Source: Bacteroidales bacterium | GTDB lineage: Bacteria; Bacteroidota; Bacteroidia; Bacteroidales; F082 | Reading direction: 5' to 3' | NCBI GenBank assembly: GCA_017428285.1 | Contig: JAFRRE010000176.1 | Span: 1 to 64,000 of the forward strand | Length of the DNA: 64,000 bases | In this document: piece after piece, positions 32,993 to 41,563 of the stretch | How the letters are laid out: each line of letters opens with the position of its first letter | How positions within the stretch are numbered: position 1 is the stretch's first letter | Program-made: the position numbers and the translations under genes | The notes under the pieces: model-generated | Told to the model about the DNA's origin: nothing | The model's database searches: none | The model's input: the letters and a program-made list of their open reading frames with translations, nothing else

Positions 32993-35581
32993 TTAATTCC
33001 TGAAAATCAAGCCATCGCCTTGTACATCGACGATAATGGCCTTCGTCTTGTCGACCGACTCGGCTAGGATCATCTTCGAGAGCGAGTTGAGCAACTCACG
33101 CTGCATCATTCGCTTCACAGGACGCGCACCGTACTGCGGGTTGTAGCTCTGCTTTGCAATGAAGTCGACGGCGGCATCGGTGATGTCAATCTTGATGTCG
33201 TTGGCAGCCAGCATCTTCTGCACGCTACGGAACTGCATCCTCACGATGTCGGCAATCTGGCTCTCATCCAAAGGCTTGAACATGATGATGTCGTCGACAC
33301 GGTTCAAGAACTCAGGCCGCATGAACTGCTTCAGCTGCTCCATCACCTCGTTACGGGTCTTCTCGAAGACCTCTTCGTCATTGCTGCCATTCAGCAAGGC
33401 GAAGTTGTCCTGGATGACATTGGCACCGATGTTGGAGGTCATGATGACAATGGTGTTCTTGAAGTCGACGGTACGACCCTTGTTGTCGGTCAGACGACCG
33501 TCGTCCAAGACCTGCAGCAGGATGTTGAACACGTCGGGGTGTGCCTTCTCGATTTCATCCAACAGGATGACGGAATACGGCTTACGACGCACAGCCTCAG
33601 TGAGTTGGCCACTCTCTTCGTAGCCCACATATCCTGGAGGCGCTCCGATGAGTCGCGACACGGTGTGACGCTCCTGATACTCCGACATGTCGATACGCAC
33701 CATGGCATTCTCGTCGTCGAACAGGAACTCGGCTAAGGCCTTGGCCAGTTCAGTCTTACCCACGCCCGTGGTACCCATGAAGATGAAGGAACCGATAGGA
33801 CGTTTGGCGTCCTGCAAGCCGGCACGACTACGACGAATGGCGTCGCTCACGGCGGTGATGGCCTCATCCTGACCCACCACACGCTTGTGCAGCTCATCTT
33901 CGAGGTGCAACAACTTCTCGCGTTCGCTCTGCATCATCTTGTTGACCGGGATGCCCGTCCAACGCGACACGATCTCGGCCACGTCATCGGCACCGACTTC
34001 CTCATCCACCAGCGGGTGGTCGCCTTGTGCCGCGCGCAAGTCGGCCTTGGCCTTCTCGATGGCAGCTTCGGCCTCGCGGATCTTACCGTAACGCAGCTCT
34101 GCCACACGGCCATAGTCGCCATCACGCTCAGCCACCTCGGCTTGATGCTTGTAGGTCTCTATGTTGCTCTTCTCCTTCTGGATGAGTTCCACGTAGTTGC
34201 GTTCGGTCTCCCATTTTGCCTTGATGGCGGAGCGTTTGTCGTTGAGTTCGGCCAGCTCCTTCCCTATCTCCTCCACCTTCTTGGTGTCGTTCTCACGCTT
34301 GATGGCCTCGCGCTCGATCTCCAATTGGCGGATGGCACGCTCCACGTCTTCAAGTTCCTCAGGCATCGAGTCGATTTGCAGCCTCAGACGCGAGGCGGCT
34401 TCGTCGATCAGGTCGATGGCCTTGTCGGGTAGGAAACGGTCGGAGATGTAACGCACCGACAGTTGCACGGCGGAGATGATGGCCTCATCCAAAATACGGA
34501 TGTGGTGGTGCGTCTCGTAACGCTCCTTCAAGCCACGCAGGATGCTGATGGCCGAAGCCTCATCAGGCTCATCGATCATGACTTTCTGGAAACGACGCTC
34601 CAAAGCCTTGTCCTTCTCGAAATACTGCTGGTATTCCTTCAAGGTGGTGGCACCGATGGCACGCAGTTCGCCACGCGAAAGGGCCGGCTTCAGGATGTTG
34701 GCCGCGTCCATGGCACCTTCGCCGCCGCCCGCGCCGACCAAGGTGTGGATTTCATCGATGAACAGGATGACCTCGCCATCGCTGTCCACGACTTCCTTGA
34801 CGACATTCTTCAAACGTTCCTCAAACTCACCCTTGTATTTGGCGCCGGCGAGCAAAGCACCCATGTCCAAGCTGAACACGGTCTTGCTCTTCAGGTTCTC
34901 CGGCACGTCGCGGTTGACGATACGCTGGGCCAGACCCTCCACGATGGCGGTCTTACCTACGCCAGGCTCACCTATTAATATAGGGTTGTTCTTGGTGCGT
35001 CGGCTCAAAATCTGCAGCACACGACGGATCTCCTCGTCACGGCCGATGACCGGGTCGAGCTTGCCTTGTTGGGCGAGTTCGTTCAGGTTCTTGGCAAAAC
35101 GATTCAGCGAGTCGTAGTTTTGTTCGGCATCCTGCGAGTCGACTTTCTTGCCCTTACGGAACTGCTTGATGGCGGTTTCGAGGTCGCCTTTATTAACGCC
35201 TTGTTCCTTCAGCATTTGTGCAGCGAGGCTATTGCTGTCAAAGACGGCCAACAACAAATGCTCGATGGAAACATACTCATCGCCCATTTTCTTGGCCTGC
35301 GCCAAGGCATCATTAAAGATTTTGCTGACCTCAGAAGAGTAATACAATTCGGTACCGCTACTGCGCGGTTGTGAGTTAACGGCCTGGTCGAGGGCTTCGT
35401 TGAGTCGCGTCACGTTGACGCCCAGCTTCTTCATCAGGTTGGGCACCAGGTAATCGTCGCTCAGCAGCATACCCTTCAGCAGGTGGATGGCTTCCACGGT
35501 CTGGCTCTGGTGGCTCTGTGCGATTTCCTGAGCCTTTCCGATGGCTTCCTGTGATTTGATGGTGAATTGGTTGATGTTCAT
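32993..35581 (-). CDS. clpB: ATP-dependent disaggregase ClpB
   Basis: Hexameric chaperone that pulls proteins out of aggregates with DnaK/DnaJ. The 862-residue length is normal. N-domain at 1-145 ([15 protein letters not shown]), AAA-1 with Walker A GEPGVGKT and Walker [16 protein letters not shown], the long coiled-coil M-domain (about 405-525), AAA-2 with GTTGVGKT and [14 protein letters not shown], and sensor Arg in NRVDDI. Everything needed for activity is present. An unusually good Shine-Dalgarno site for this phylum (AAAGGAG at about 15 nt before the ATG) precedes the start. No HrcA/CIRCE operator was seen. Confidence 0.98.
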   Translation of the reverse strand: MNINQFTIKSQEAIGKAQEIAQSHQSQTVEAIHLLKGMLLSDDYLVPNLMKKLGVNVTRLNEALDQAVNSQPRSSGTELYYSSEVSKIFNDALAQAKKMGDEYVSIEHLLLAVFDSNSLAAQMLKEQGVNKGDLETAIKQFRKGKKVDSQDAEQNYDSLNRFAKNLNELAQQGKLDPVIGRDEEIRRVLQILSRRTKNNPILIGEPGVGKTAIVEGLAQRIVNRDVPENLKSKTVFSLDMGALLAGAKYKGEFEERLKNVVKEVVDSDGEVILFIDEIHTLVGAGGGEGAMDAANILKPALSRGELRAIGATTLKEYQQYFEKDKALERRFQKVMIDEPDEASAISILRGLKERYETHHHIRILDEAIISAVQLSVRYISDRFLPDKAIDLIDEAASRLRLQIDSMPEELEDVERAIRQLEIEREAIKRENDTKKVEEIGKELAELNDKRSAIKAKWETERNYVELIQKEKSNIETYKHQAEVAERDGDYGRVAELRYGKIREAEAAIEKAKADLRAAQGDHPLVDEEVGADDVAEIVSRWTGIPVNKMMQSEREKLLHLEDELHKRVVGQDEAITAVSDAIRRSRAGLQDAKRPIGSFIFMGTTGVGKTELAKALAEFLFDDENAMVRIDMSEYQERHTVSRLIGAPPGYVGYEESGQLTEAVRRKPYSVILLDEIEKAHPDVFNILLQVLDDGRLTDNKGRTVDFKNTIVIMTSNIGANVIQDNFALLNGSNDEEVFEKTRNEVMEQLKQFMRPEFLNRVDDIIMFKPLDESQIADIVRMQFRSVQKMLAANDIKIDITDAAVDFIAKQSYNPQYGARPVKRMMQRELLNSLSKMILAESVDKTKAIIVDVQGDGLIFRN

Positions 35582-35609
35582 ATTTTAGGTTCTCCTTTCT
35601 TTCTAGTTG

Positions 35610-35716
35610 ACTTCGAGACTGCGGGACAACGGGACTTCAAGTCACTAGGAAAAGGTCCCCTGTGCCTGTGATTCCCGAGACCCCTCGAAGGGTCGAAGGG
35701 TTGTCTCGCAGTTGCT
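35610..35716. repeat. Composite repeat upstream of clpB
   Basis: Mixes a family B fragment (GAGACTGCGGGAC), a family A-like fragment (AAGGTCCCCTGTGCCTGTG) and inverted ends (TTCGAGACT against AGTCTC-like TTGTCTCGCAGTTGC). The rest of the 340-bp gap between clpB and the glycosyltransferase is AT-rich with promoter elements but no gene. Confidence 0.6.
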
Positions 35717-35860
35717 GTTTTTTAGGCATCAAATTCCCAACCAAATACAAAGTTTTGAAAAAAAGGCAGAATATATGACAAAATGTCACTAGATCAAAGA
35801 GTTAAGTTCGGTTTTTAAGACAATTTGACTGTATATTTATTAGGTATTGGCATTTTTTCC

Positions 35861-35868
35861 TATTTTTG
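35861..35868 (+). promoter_or_regulatory. -7 promoter element of the glycosyltransferase gene
   Basis: TATTTTTG, 53 nt before the ATG at 35922. Confidence 0.45.
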
Positions 35869-35921
35869 CAGTTCTGATTCACTATTCTCAGAAAGAATAG
35901 TTTCACATTACTTACAAACAA

Positions 35922-36890
35922 ATGAGTCCAAAACTCTCCATAATAATCCCTATTTACAATACCGGGCCTTATCTTCCTCGATGTTTTGACAGCATCTTGT
36001 CTCAAAGCTATACGGACTTCGAATTACTATTTGTGGACGACGGTAGCACCGACAATTCTGGCGCCATCTGTGAAGCGTATGCGCAAAAAGACACACGCAT
36101 CAAAGTATTTCATACAAAAAACGGTGGAATTTGCTCTGCGCGAAACATCGGTCTTGACCATACACAAGGAGAGTGGGTTTACTTTGTGGACTCCGATGAT
36201 GAGCTAAAGCCCAATGGTTTACAAACCTTGGTGGATTGCATTAGTGATGATGTTGATTGTGTGATTGGAGGATACGAGCAATATGATTTGGATGGTAGTT
36301 TGATAGAAACGGAAAAAAAGCACGAGACCCTGACGCTTTCGAAACGGGAATCTTTACTGGTTTTGTTTTCAGGACATTCCATCCATTACTCTTACTTAGG
36401 ATATGTGTGGATTCGACTGTTCAGGAACCGAATCATCCAAGACCATGGGCTTCGATTTGACACTTCCATCAGGATCAAAGAAGACACATTGTTTGTTACG
36501 CAGTATTTATGCAAGTCGAACGGCAAGACACGATTCACGACCACGCCGGTTTATAAATACATAGCACAGAAGAACAGCGAGATGAATTCCTTACGGACGA
36601 CATATAATCCAAAATACGTCTACAGTTTTGACGCCGTGGTCAAGGTGTATTCCACCATTCGACAACTACCCGAGTTAGACAGGCAACTCTTAAAAGCCGC
36701 AAAACACGAGATTGTCCGAAGGATATATATGGTTATGGACCATATGTTATACCATAACGTTGTAGACAAAAAATGCCTATCCAAGCTAAAGAGAAGAGCC
36801 ATAAAAGAAGTGGGGCTTCCCTATTATTTGGAGTACCAATATTACAGGAATAAGCGAAGAGCAAAAAAAATAATCGAAGAGAGTTTTTAA
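35922..36890 (+). CDS. Family 2 glycosyltransferase
   Basis: Cytoplasmic or membrane-associated GT-A enzyme of 322 residues. The N-terminal domain has the GT2 signatures KLSIIIPIYNTGPYLPRCFD, FVDDGSTDNSG (first Asp pair), NGGICSARNIGLDH and the metal-binding FVDSDDEL (DxD-type). It should transfer a sugar from a nucleotide donor to a surface polysaccharide or lipid acceptor. The C-terminal 100 residues are basic and helical. It is a single gene outside a polysaccharide cluster and has more AT-rich codon use than its neighbours, which hints at transfer. Confidence 0.92.
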   Translation: MSPKLSIIIPIYNTGPYLPRCFDSILSQSYTDFELLFVDDGSTDNSGAICEAYAQKDTRIKVFHTKNGGICSARNIGLDHTQGEWVYFVDSDDELKPNGLQTLVDCISDDVDCVIGGYEQYDLDGSLIETEKKHETLTLSKRESLLVLFSGHSIHYSYLGYVWIRLFRNRIIQDHGLRFDTSIRIKEDTLFVTQYLCKSNGKTRFTTTPVYKYIAQKNSEMNSLRTTYNPKYVYSFDAVVKVYSTIRQLPELDRQLLKAAKHEIVRRIYMVMDHMLYHNVVDKKCLSKLKRRAIKEVGLPYYLEYQYYRNKRRAKKIIEESF

Positions 36891-36907
36891 AACCACGCGA
36901 GTCACCA

Positions 36908-38410
36908 TCACTTCGCCTGCCAGAAACTACGGGTGAAGAGCAGTAAAATGGTGAAGATTTCCAAACGCCCCACCAACATATCGAACGAGAGCAACCACTT
37001 GGCCGCATTGGGAATGGTATCGAAGTTGCCGCTCGGTCCAGTGATGCCCGAGCCTGGGCCGTAGTTACTGAAACAGGTCAGGAACGAGATCGAACCCTCC
37101 TCGAAACTCATACCAACGGCCGAAAGCACTACCACGTTGACCATAAAGACAATGATGAACAGTGAGAAGAACGAGAGCACACGTTTCAGGCTGAGGTCTT
37201 CCACAATTTGTCCCGAAATCTTCACGGTATACATACTGGATGAGTGAATCAACTCGTTGATGGTCTTCTTGAAGTATTTGACCAACACGATGACGCGCAC
37301 CATCTTGATGCCACCGCTGGTGGAGCCTGCACAACCACCCACAATCATCAAGACGACAGTAGGGATAAGGAAGAGACGCCCCCAAAGGTCGTAATCGTAG
37401 TTACTGCCTTGGAAGCCTGTGTTCGACAGCAAGGCCACCACATGGAACATCGAGGTGCGGATGCGCTCCCACCAAGTATGGGGATGTGAGACCAACTGCT
37501 CATCCGTGATGGTATCGAAATGCGGGGCAAAATAGAACCGACCCACAAACAGCAGCGTGAAGAGAAGGACGGCAAGCAAATACCAACGCAACTCCTCGTT
37601 GCGCCTGATGACATCAAAGCGGCGGTTAAACAGGAAATGATACATCGCGAAATTGATGCCCGACAACAGCATAAACACGATGCAGACGCACTCGATATAG
37701 TTGGACTGGAAATAGCCGATGCTGGCCTGATGCGTGCTGAAACCACCAGTGGCGATGGTCGTGAAGGCATGGCACACCGCATCGAACTTGTTCATGGGTC
37801 CAAGGTGATAGAAGAAGGCGCAAAGCAGGGTAAGTGCAATGTAAATAAACCAAAGCAGGCGCGAGGTGGCCCCCATAGTTGGGGCAAGCTTCTCCACGCT
37901 CAAGCCCGGGGCTTCAGCAGCAAAGAGCGATATCTTCTTAGAGCCTTTGGCCACCGAAGGGAGAAAAGCCAAAGTGAACACCACCACACCCAATCCGCCC
38001 ATCCACTGCATGATGCTGCGCCAGAACAGGATGCCATGCGGCTGTTGGTCGATGTTGTTGAGAATAGTGGCACCCGTGGTCGAAAAGCCCGACATGGTCT
38101 CAAAGAAAGCGTCCGTCACATTGTCGACAGTGCCATTCATCAGGAAAGGCAACATGCCGAACAAGGAAAACAGTATCCACGACAAAGCCACCACCATGAA
38201 AGAATCACGGATTTGTAGGCTACTCTTTTTCATCGAGTTGCCAATATTGTAGAGCAATAGGCCGACAGCTCCAGTCAGACCGGCAGTAAGCAGGAAACAA
38301 CGAGCGTCGGTCTCCCCTGCCACGCGCTGATAGTGCAAGGCCACCGCTGCCGTCAGCAACAAGGCTGCGGCCTCAATCAGCAACAACACACCAAACAGCT
38401 TGCTTTTCAT
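36908..38410 (-). CDS. trkH: TrkH-family potassium uptake protein
   Basis: Inner-membrane K+ translocating subunit of 500 residues with four M1-P-M2 repeats. The selectivity-filter loops are visible as SGFSTTGATIL, TIATGGFSTH, GNTGFQGS-like LLSNTGFQGSN and NYGPGSGITGPSG. The conserved M2 Gly/Arg positions and GGCAGSTSGGIKMVR are typical of TrkH/TrkG/KtrB. A TrkA/KtrA regulatory subunit is normally required; no trkA gene is in the window. The start MKSKLFGVLL opens directly in the first helix. Confidence 0.93.
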   Translation of the reverse strand: MKSKLFGVLLLIEAAALLLTAAVALHYQRVAGETDARCFLLTAGLTGAVGLLLYNIGNSMKKSSLQIRDSFMVVALSWILFSLFGMLPFLMNGTVDNVTDAFFETMSGFSTTGATILNNIDQQPHGILFWRSIMQWMGGLGVVVFTLAFLPSVAKGSKKISLFAAEAPGLSVEKLAPTMGATSRLLWFIYIALTLLCAFFYHLGPMNKFDAVCHAFTTIATGGFSTHQASIGYFQSNYIECVCIVFMLLSGINFAMYHFLFNRRFDVIRRNEELRWYLLAVLLFTLLFVGRFYFAPHFDTITDEQLVSHPHTWWERIRTSMFHVVALLSNTGFQGSNYDYDLWGRLFLIPTVVLMIVGGCAGSTSGGIKMVRVIVLVKYFKKTINELIHSSSMYTVKISGQIVEDLSLKRVLSFFSLFIIVFMVNVVVLSAVGMSFEEGSISFLTCFSNYGPGSGITGPSGNFDTIPNAAKWLLSFDMLVGRLEIFTILLLFTRSFWQAK

Positions 38411-38440
38411 ATTTTACCTATTTCGGGCGCAAGCATTGCG

Positions 38441-38487
38441 TCCCAACAACGGGCAGACACAGGTCTGCCCCTACTCTAAACTCTAAA
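38441..38487. repeat. GGGCAGAC hairpin plus CTCTAAA array
   Basis: GGGCAGAC-acag-GTCTGCCC at 38451-38470, followed by CTACTCTAAACTCTAAAC units. Lies between trkH and the DUF2750 gene and may end transcription of the latter. Confidence 0.65.
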
Positions 38488-38892
38488 CTATGACCACGGT
38501 TGTGCCCAGCCCTCGCCATAGTCGAAATCATCCTCTTCATCATCCTGATCCTTGTAGGAATGGTCATCGTATGGCTTCAGCCAGTTCCTGAACTTATGGG
38601 AAGGTATGGCCGTAATCTCGCCGTCAGTTTCGGGCGAAACGGCAATGTCGATGTCATCGGCCGCCAGTTCCTTGAGCCAATGTCCCAGCTCAGAGAAACC
38701 CATATCGGTCACCGTATAGCCTTCCCAGTCGCCTTGTGCCGCTTTTGCTGCCAATGCCTCTGACTCCCAAAGCGGTATGTAGGGTTCACCATCATTGTCT
38801 TCAAGCATGGCAAAGAAACCTTCCTTGGCCTCAAGCAACCATACCTTGCGCGTCTCCAAAATAGACGCTATGAATTGTTCCAGTTTATCCAT
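38488..38892 (-). CDS. DUF2750-family protein
   Basis: Soluble acidic protein of 134 residues. It matches the DUF2750 pattern: VWLLEAKEGFFAMLEDNDGE, PYIPLWESEALAA, and WEGYTVTDMGFSELGHWLKEL. Function unknown. The C-terminal 45 residues are very acidic (KDQDDEEDDFDYGEG). The start at MDKLEQF is preferred because the family begins there; the upstream codons overlap the intergenic region after the S4 gene. It is third in a minus-strand run with DUF368 and the S4 protein. Confidence 0.75.
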   Translation of the reverse strand: MDKLEQFIASILETRKVWLLEAKEGFFAMLEDNDGEPYIPLWESEALAAKAAQGDWEGYTVTDMGFSELGHWLKELAADDIDIAVSPETDGEITAIPSHKFRNWLKPYDDHSYKDQDDEEDDFDYGEGWAQPWS

Positions 38893-38908
38893 GATAATCA
38901 GTATTTCT

Positions 38909-39148
38909 TCAGTCGCACCCTTCGACAAAAATCTCAAAGTTCTCAAAGACAATTACTTCGCCAGCGGTAATCTTGGCGCGTTTGCGAGTTTCCACCTCAC
39001 CATTGCGGAGCACCATGCCCGCTGTGACCACTTCCTGGGCTTCGCTCCCCGACTCCACCACACCAGTAGCCTTCAGCAAGCCGATGAGGGGGATAAAGGT
39101 CTCGTCCTCACGAAGGGCGAAATCAATTCTTCTTAGTTTTCCTGACAT
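38909..39148 (-). CDS. S4-domain RNA-binding protein
   Basis: Small basic protein of 79 residues made of a single S4 domain (TFIPLIGLLKATGVVESGSE, AQEVVTAGMVLRNGEVETRK, AGEVIVF), like YaaA/RlbA-type proteins. It probably binds structured RNA on the ribosome. The start at 39148 overlaps the 3' end of the DUF368 gene by 26 nt, which suggests translational coupling. Confidence 0.85.
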   Translation of the reverse strand: MSGKLRRIDFALREDETFIPLIGLLKATGVVESGSEAQEVVTAGMVLRNGEVETRKRAKITAGEVIVFENFEIFVEGCD

Positions 39149-40115
39149 GTTTTCTGTGTTTCCTATGTTTTTTTTGTCTCTTTGGTTTAGGATTCAGCAA
39201 CCTCTCCTGTTGTTTCTTCTCAGTGTGACGCGCCATGAGCTCCAAGATGAAGACCGCAGCGAAGCCCAAGCCTGCCATGAGAACAGCCAAAAGCAGTTCG
39301 GTGTTCCAACTTGGCAGTGAAAAGAGGTAGGTCGACTCGCCCGGTACCTTCCAAGGATATACCACAGGAAGACTACCCAACATAAAGCCCGCCAGCACCG
39401 AGAGTGTTGAGTCGCGGTACTCCCGCATCAGCCAGGCGAGCAAATGGGAAAACATCACGATGCTGACCAAGGCGCCCAGCACGAACGGAAGGAGAATACT
39501 GGCGCCATCGACAAAGGTCGAGGCTTTGGTCATCGCAGGAATGCCTTTGGTGACTATCAACTCATAATTGCCCATGAGCAGCATGAGATGCGAGCCCGAG
39601 ACGCCAGGCACCACCATACCCGTGGCCCCAATGATGCCACACAAAAAGAGGTATAAAAAGCTATCGTTGGGATAAGGATTCGATTTGATGGAAAGGAAGA
39701 ATGAGACCGCCATACCCGCAACAACAAGCAATATGTTCTTGATGTTGACCTTATCGATGCTCTTCATCACATAAACCACCGAGGCAATGATGAGGCCAAT
39801 GAAAAACGACCAAGTATAGACTTTATACAAATTGAGCGTCTGCTTCAAGAAAATGGACGTCAGTACCATACCGGCAAGAAGACCCAGCACGATGGTGATC
39901 AAGAACCTGAAATCGGTGCGTTTGCCAAATTGGGTGAACTCGCCCTTGAAGAGCAATTTGAAATTCTTGATTCTGAGCGAATTGATTGCATTGATAAAGC
40001 GTTCAAACACTCCCAACACCAACGAAACCGTCCCACTGGAGATAGGAAAGACATTGGCAGCGCCCATGATCATGCCTTTCACAAAAGTTTTTATCGAATC
40101 CCAAATAGCAAACAT
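39123..40115 (-). CDS. DUF368-family membrane protein
   Basis: Polytopic inner-membrane protein of 330 residues with eight or nine helices. Conserved parts are FVKGMIMGAANVFPISSGTV (first helix and its motif), GATGMVVPGVSGSHLMLLMG (central signature) and LPVVYPWK. From family knowledge, DUF368 proteins are linked to export or recycling of undecaprenyl phosphate (PopT group). The assignment to that role here is inferred. The C-terminus is strongly basic (KKHRKHRKHVRKTKK). Confidence 0.85.
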   Translation of the reverse strand: MFAIWDSIKTFVKGMIMGAANVFPISSGTVSLVLGVFERFINAINSLRIKNFKLLFKGEFTQFGKRTDFRFLITIVLGLLAGMVLTSIFLKQTLNLYKVYTWSFFIGLIIASVVYVMKSIDKVNIKNILLVVAGMAVSFFLSIKSNPYPNDSFLYLFLCGIIGATGMVVPGVSGSHLMLLMGNYELIVTKGIPAMTKASTFVDGASILLPFVLGALVSIVMFSHLLAWLMREYRDSTLSVLAGFMLGSLPVVYPWKVPGESTYLFSLPSWNTELLLAVLMAGLGFAAVFILELMARHTEKKQQERLLNPKPKRQKKHRKHRKHVRKTKKN

Positions 40116-40219
40116 TCCGCGATGTTTTTATCAGAACTACAAAAATACAACAAATATTATTCCCAGTGGCTTTTTCATGACAAAAAAGAAAAAATAGGTC
40201 ATTTTTAGCGAAAGATTGC

Positions 40220-40227
40220 TATCTTTG
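40220..40227 (+). promoter_or_regulatory. -7 promoter element of the DUF493/acylphosphatase operon
   Basis: TATCTTTG, 19 nt before the ATG at 40247. Confidence 0.5.
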
Positions 40228-40246
40228 CAAATCAATTGATTCACTC

Positions 40247-40510
40247 ATGAGTGACAAAAAGGTAATATACCCACAGAACTTCGACATCAAGCTGATTATT
40301 GCGGCTGAAATTGCGATGGAAGAAGCCAAGCGAAACATCAGCCAGGCCCTCACTGAGAGCCGGACGGTGCACAGTTTTGTCAACGTAAGAAGCAGTGGCA
40401 AAGGCAATTACCTCAGCTATTGCTACAATATCGACATCGAAAGCAAGGAACACCTTGAGCGCACCTATGCCCTACTCAGAACCATCCCTGGATTAAAATT
40501 CGCCCTATGA
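40247..40510 (+). CDS. DUF493 (YbeD-like) protein
   Basis: Soluble protein of 87 residues with the ferredoxin-like DUF493 pattern: IIAAEIAMEEAKRNISQAL, then RSSGKGNYLSYCYNIDI (family SSKGNYxSV) and the final helix-strand LERTYALLRTIPGLKFAL. In E. coli, YbeD sits by the lipoylation genes; its role is uncertain. It overlaps the acylphosphatase gene by 4 nt (ATGA). Confidence 0.8.
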   Translation: MSDKKVIYPQNFDIKLIIAAEIAMEEAKRNISQALTESRTVHSFVNVRSSGKGNYLSYCYNIDIESKEHLERTYALLRTIPGLKFAL

Positions 40511-40785
40511 CAAAAGCCTATTCCATAAGGATTTACGGTCGTGTGTTCAACGTGGGCTTCCGACGCTATGTGCACCGCTACGGACTGCAATGCAATTTGG
40601 TCGGCTATGTGGAAAACGATCATGCTGACGGTAGCCTCCACATCGAAGCCGAAGGCGAAGAAGCCGACCTCGACCGTTTCACCCTACTCTGCGGCGAAGG
40701 CACGCCTTATTCTTTCATTACCGATATGAAGATTGAAGCTGTTGAACCGACGGGAAAATATGATGATTTTCAAGAAATTAGATAG
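40507..40785 (+). CDS. acyP: Acylphosphatase
   Basis: Small enzyme of 92 residues that hydrolyses carboxyl-phosphate bonds. The family active-site loop GxVQGVGFR appears as GRVFNVGFRRYV, keeping the catalytic Arg in GFR. The catalytic Asn lies in GYVENDHADGSLHIEAEG. The ferredoxin-like pattern and the C-terminal strand are complete. Translation is coupled to the DUF493 gene. Confidence 0.88.
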   Translation: MTKAYSIRIYGRVFNVGFRRYVHRYGLQCNLVGYVENDHADGSLHIEAEGEEADLDRFTLLCGEGTPYSFITDMKIEAVEPTGKYDDFQEIR

Positions 40786-40801
40786 CTGTAAGATATAAGT
40801 C

Positions 40802-40825
40802 GGCCCTTCGACAAGCTCAGGGACC
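40802..40825. repeat. Inverted copy of the family A dispersed repeat
   Basis: Reads GGCCCTTCGACAAGCTCAGG plus GACC, the reverse complement of the unit at 8603-8626. Lies between the acylphosphatase and exonuclease genes, beside TGACAACTGA units. Confidence 0.85.
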
Positions 40826-40856
40826 TTAACTGAACAACTATAAACTGACAACTGAT

Positions 40857-41561
40857 ATGATAGACTTCTCCAAAATCCTCTTCCTCGACATCGAGACCGT
40901 CTCGCAAGAGAAATCCTACGACCAACTCTCTGAACGGATGCAGAAACTCTGGTCGCACAAGGCTGAACAGCTGAACCACGACAATCCTGAACTCGGCCCT
41001 GCCGACATCTATGATCGCGCCGGCATCTATGCGGAATTCGGCAAAATCATCTGTATTTCCGTGGGGTTCTTCAATGGCAACCGTTTCCGCTTGAAGTCGT
41101 TTTATGGGCACGATGAGAAAGCCCTGCTTGCCGACTTTGCCGACATGCTGAACAGACATTACGACTCCCCCTATGCCCAGCTCTGCGCCCACAACGGCAA
41201 GGAATTCGACTTCCCCTACATTGCTCGCAGAATGCTCATCAACGGCATACAAATCCCTAGAATCCTGCAAGTTGCAGGCAAAAAGCCATGGGAAACCAAC
41301 TTCATCGACACCATGGAACTTTGGAAGTTCGGCGACTATAAGACCTTCACTTCATTGGATTTACTTTGCGCCATCTTGGACATCCCCACCCCAAAGGATG
41401 ACATCAACGGGAGCGAAGTAGGCCGCGTGTATTGGCAAGAAAACGACCTGGAACGCATCAAGACCTATTGTCAGAAAGACGTGCTCGCCATCGCCCAGCT
41501 GATGCGCCGTTACCATTACCTGCCGCTCATCCCCGACGATTGCGTGGACTACACCAACTGA
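40857..41561 (+). CDS. Predicted 3'-5' exonuclease, PolB-type DEDDy
   Basis: Protein of 234 residues of the DNA_pol_B_exo2 group. Exonuclease motifs are intact: LFLDIETVS (Exo I, Asp-x-Glu), HNGKEFDFPYIARRM (Exo II) and YCQKDVLAIAQLM (Exo III, Tyr-x3-Asp). It is expected to digest single-stranded DNA ends in a metal-dependent way. The next gene follows 2 nt later and also encodes a nuclease-fold protein, so the two probably act together. Confidence 0.88.
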   Translation: MIDFSKILFLDIETVSQEKSYDQLSERMQKLWSHKAEQLNHDNPELGPADIYDRAGIYAEFGKIICISVGFFNGNRFRLKSFYGHDEKALLADFADMLNRHYDSPYAQLCAHNGKEFDFPYIARRMLINGIQIPRILQVAGKKPWETNFIDTMELWKFGDYKTFTSLDLLCAILDIPTPKDDINGSEVGRVYWQENDLERIKTYCQKDVLAIAQLMRRYHYLPLIPDDCVDYTN

Positions 41562-41563
41562 AC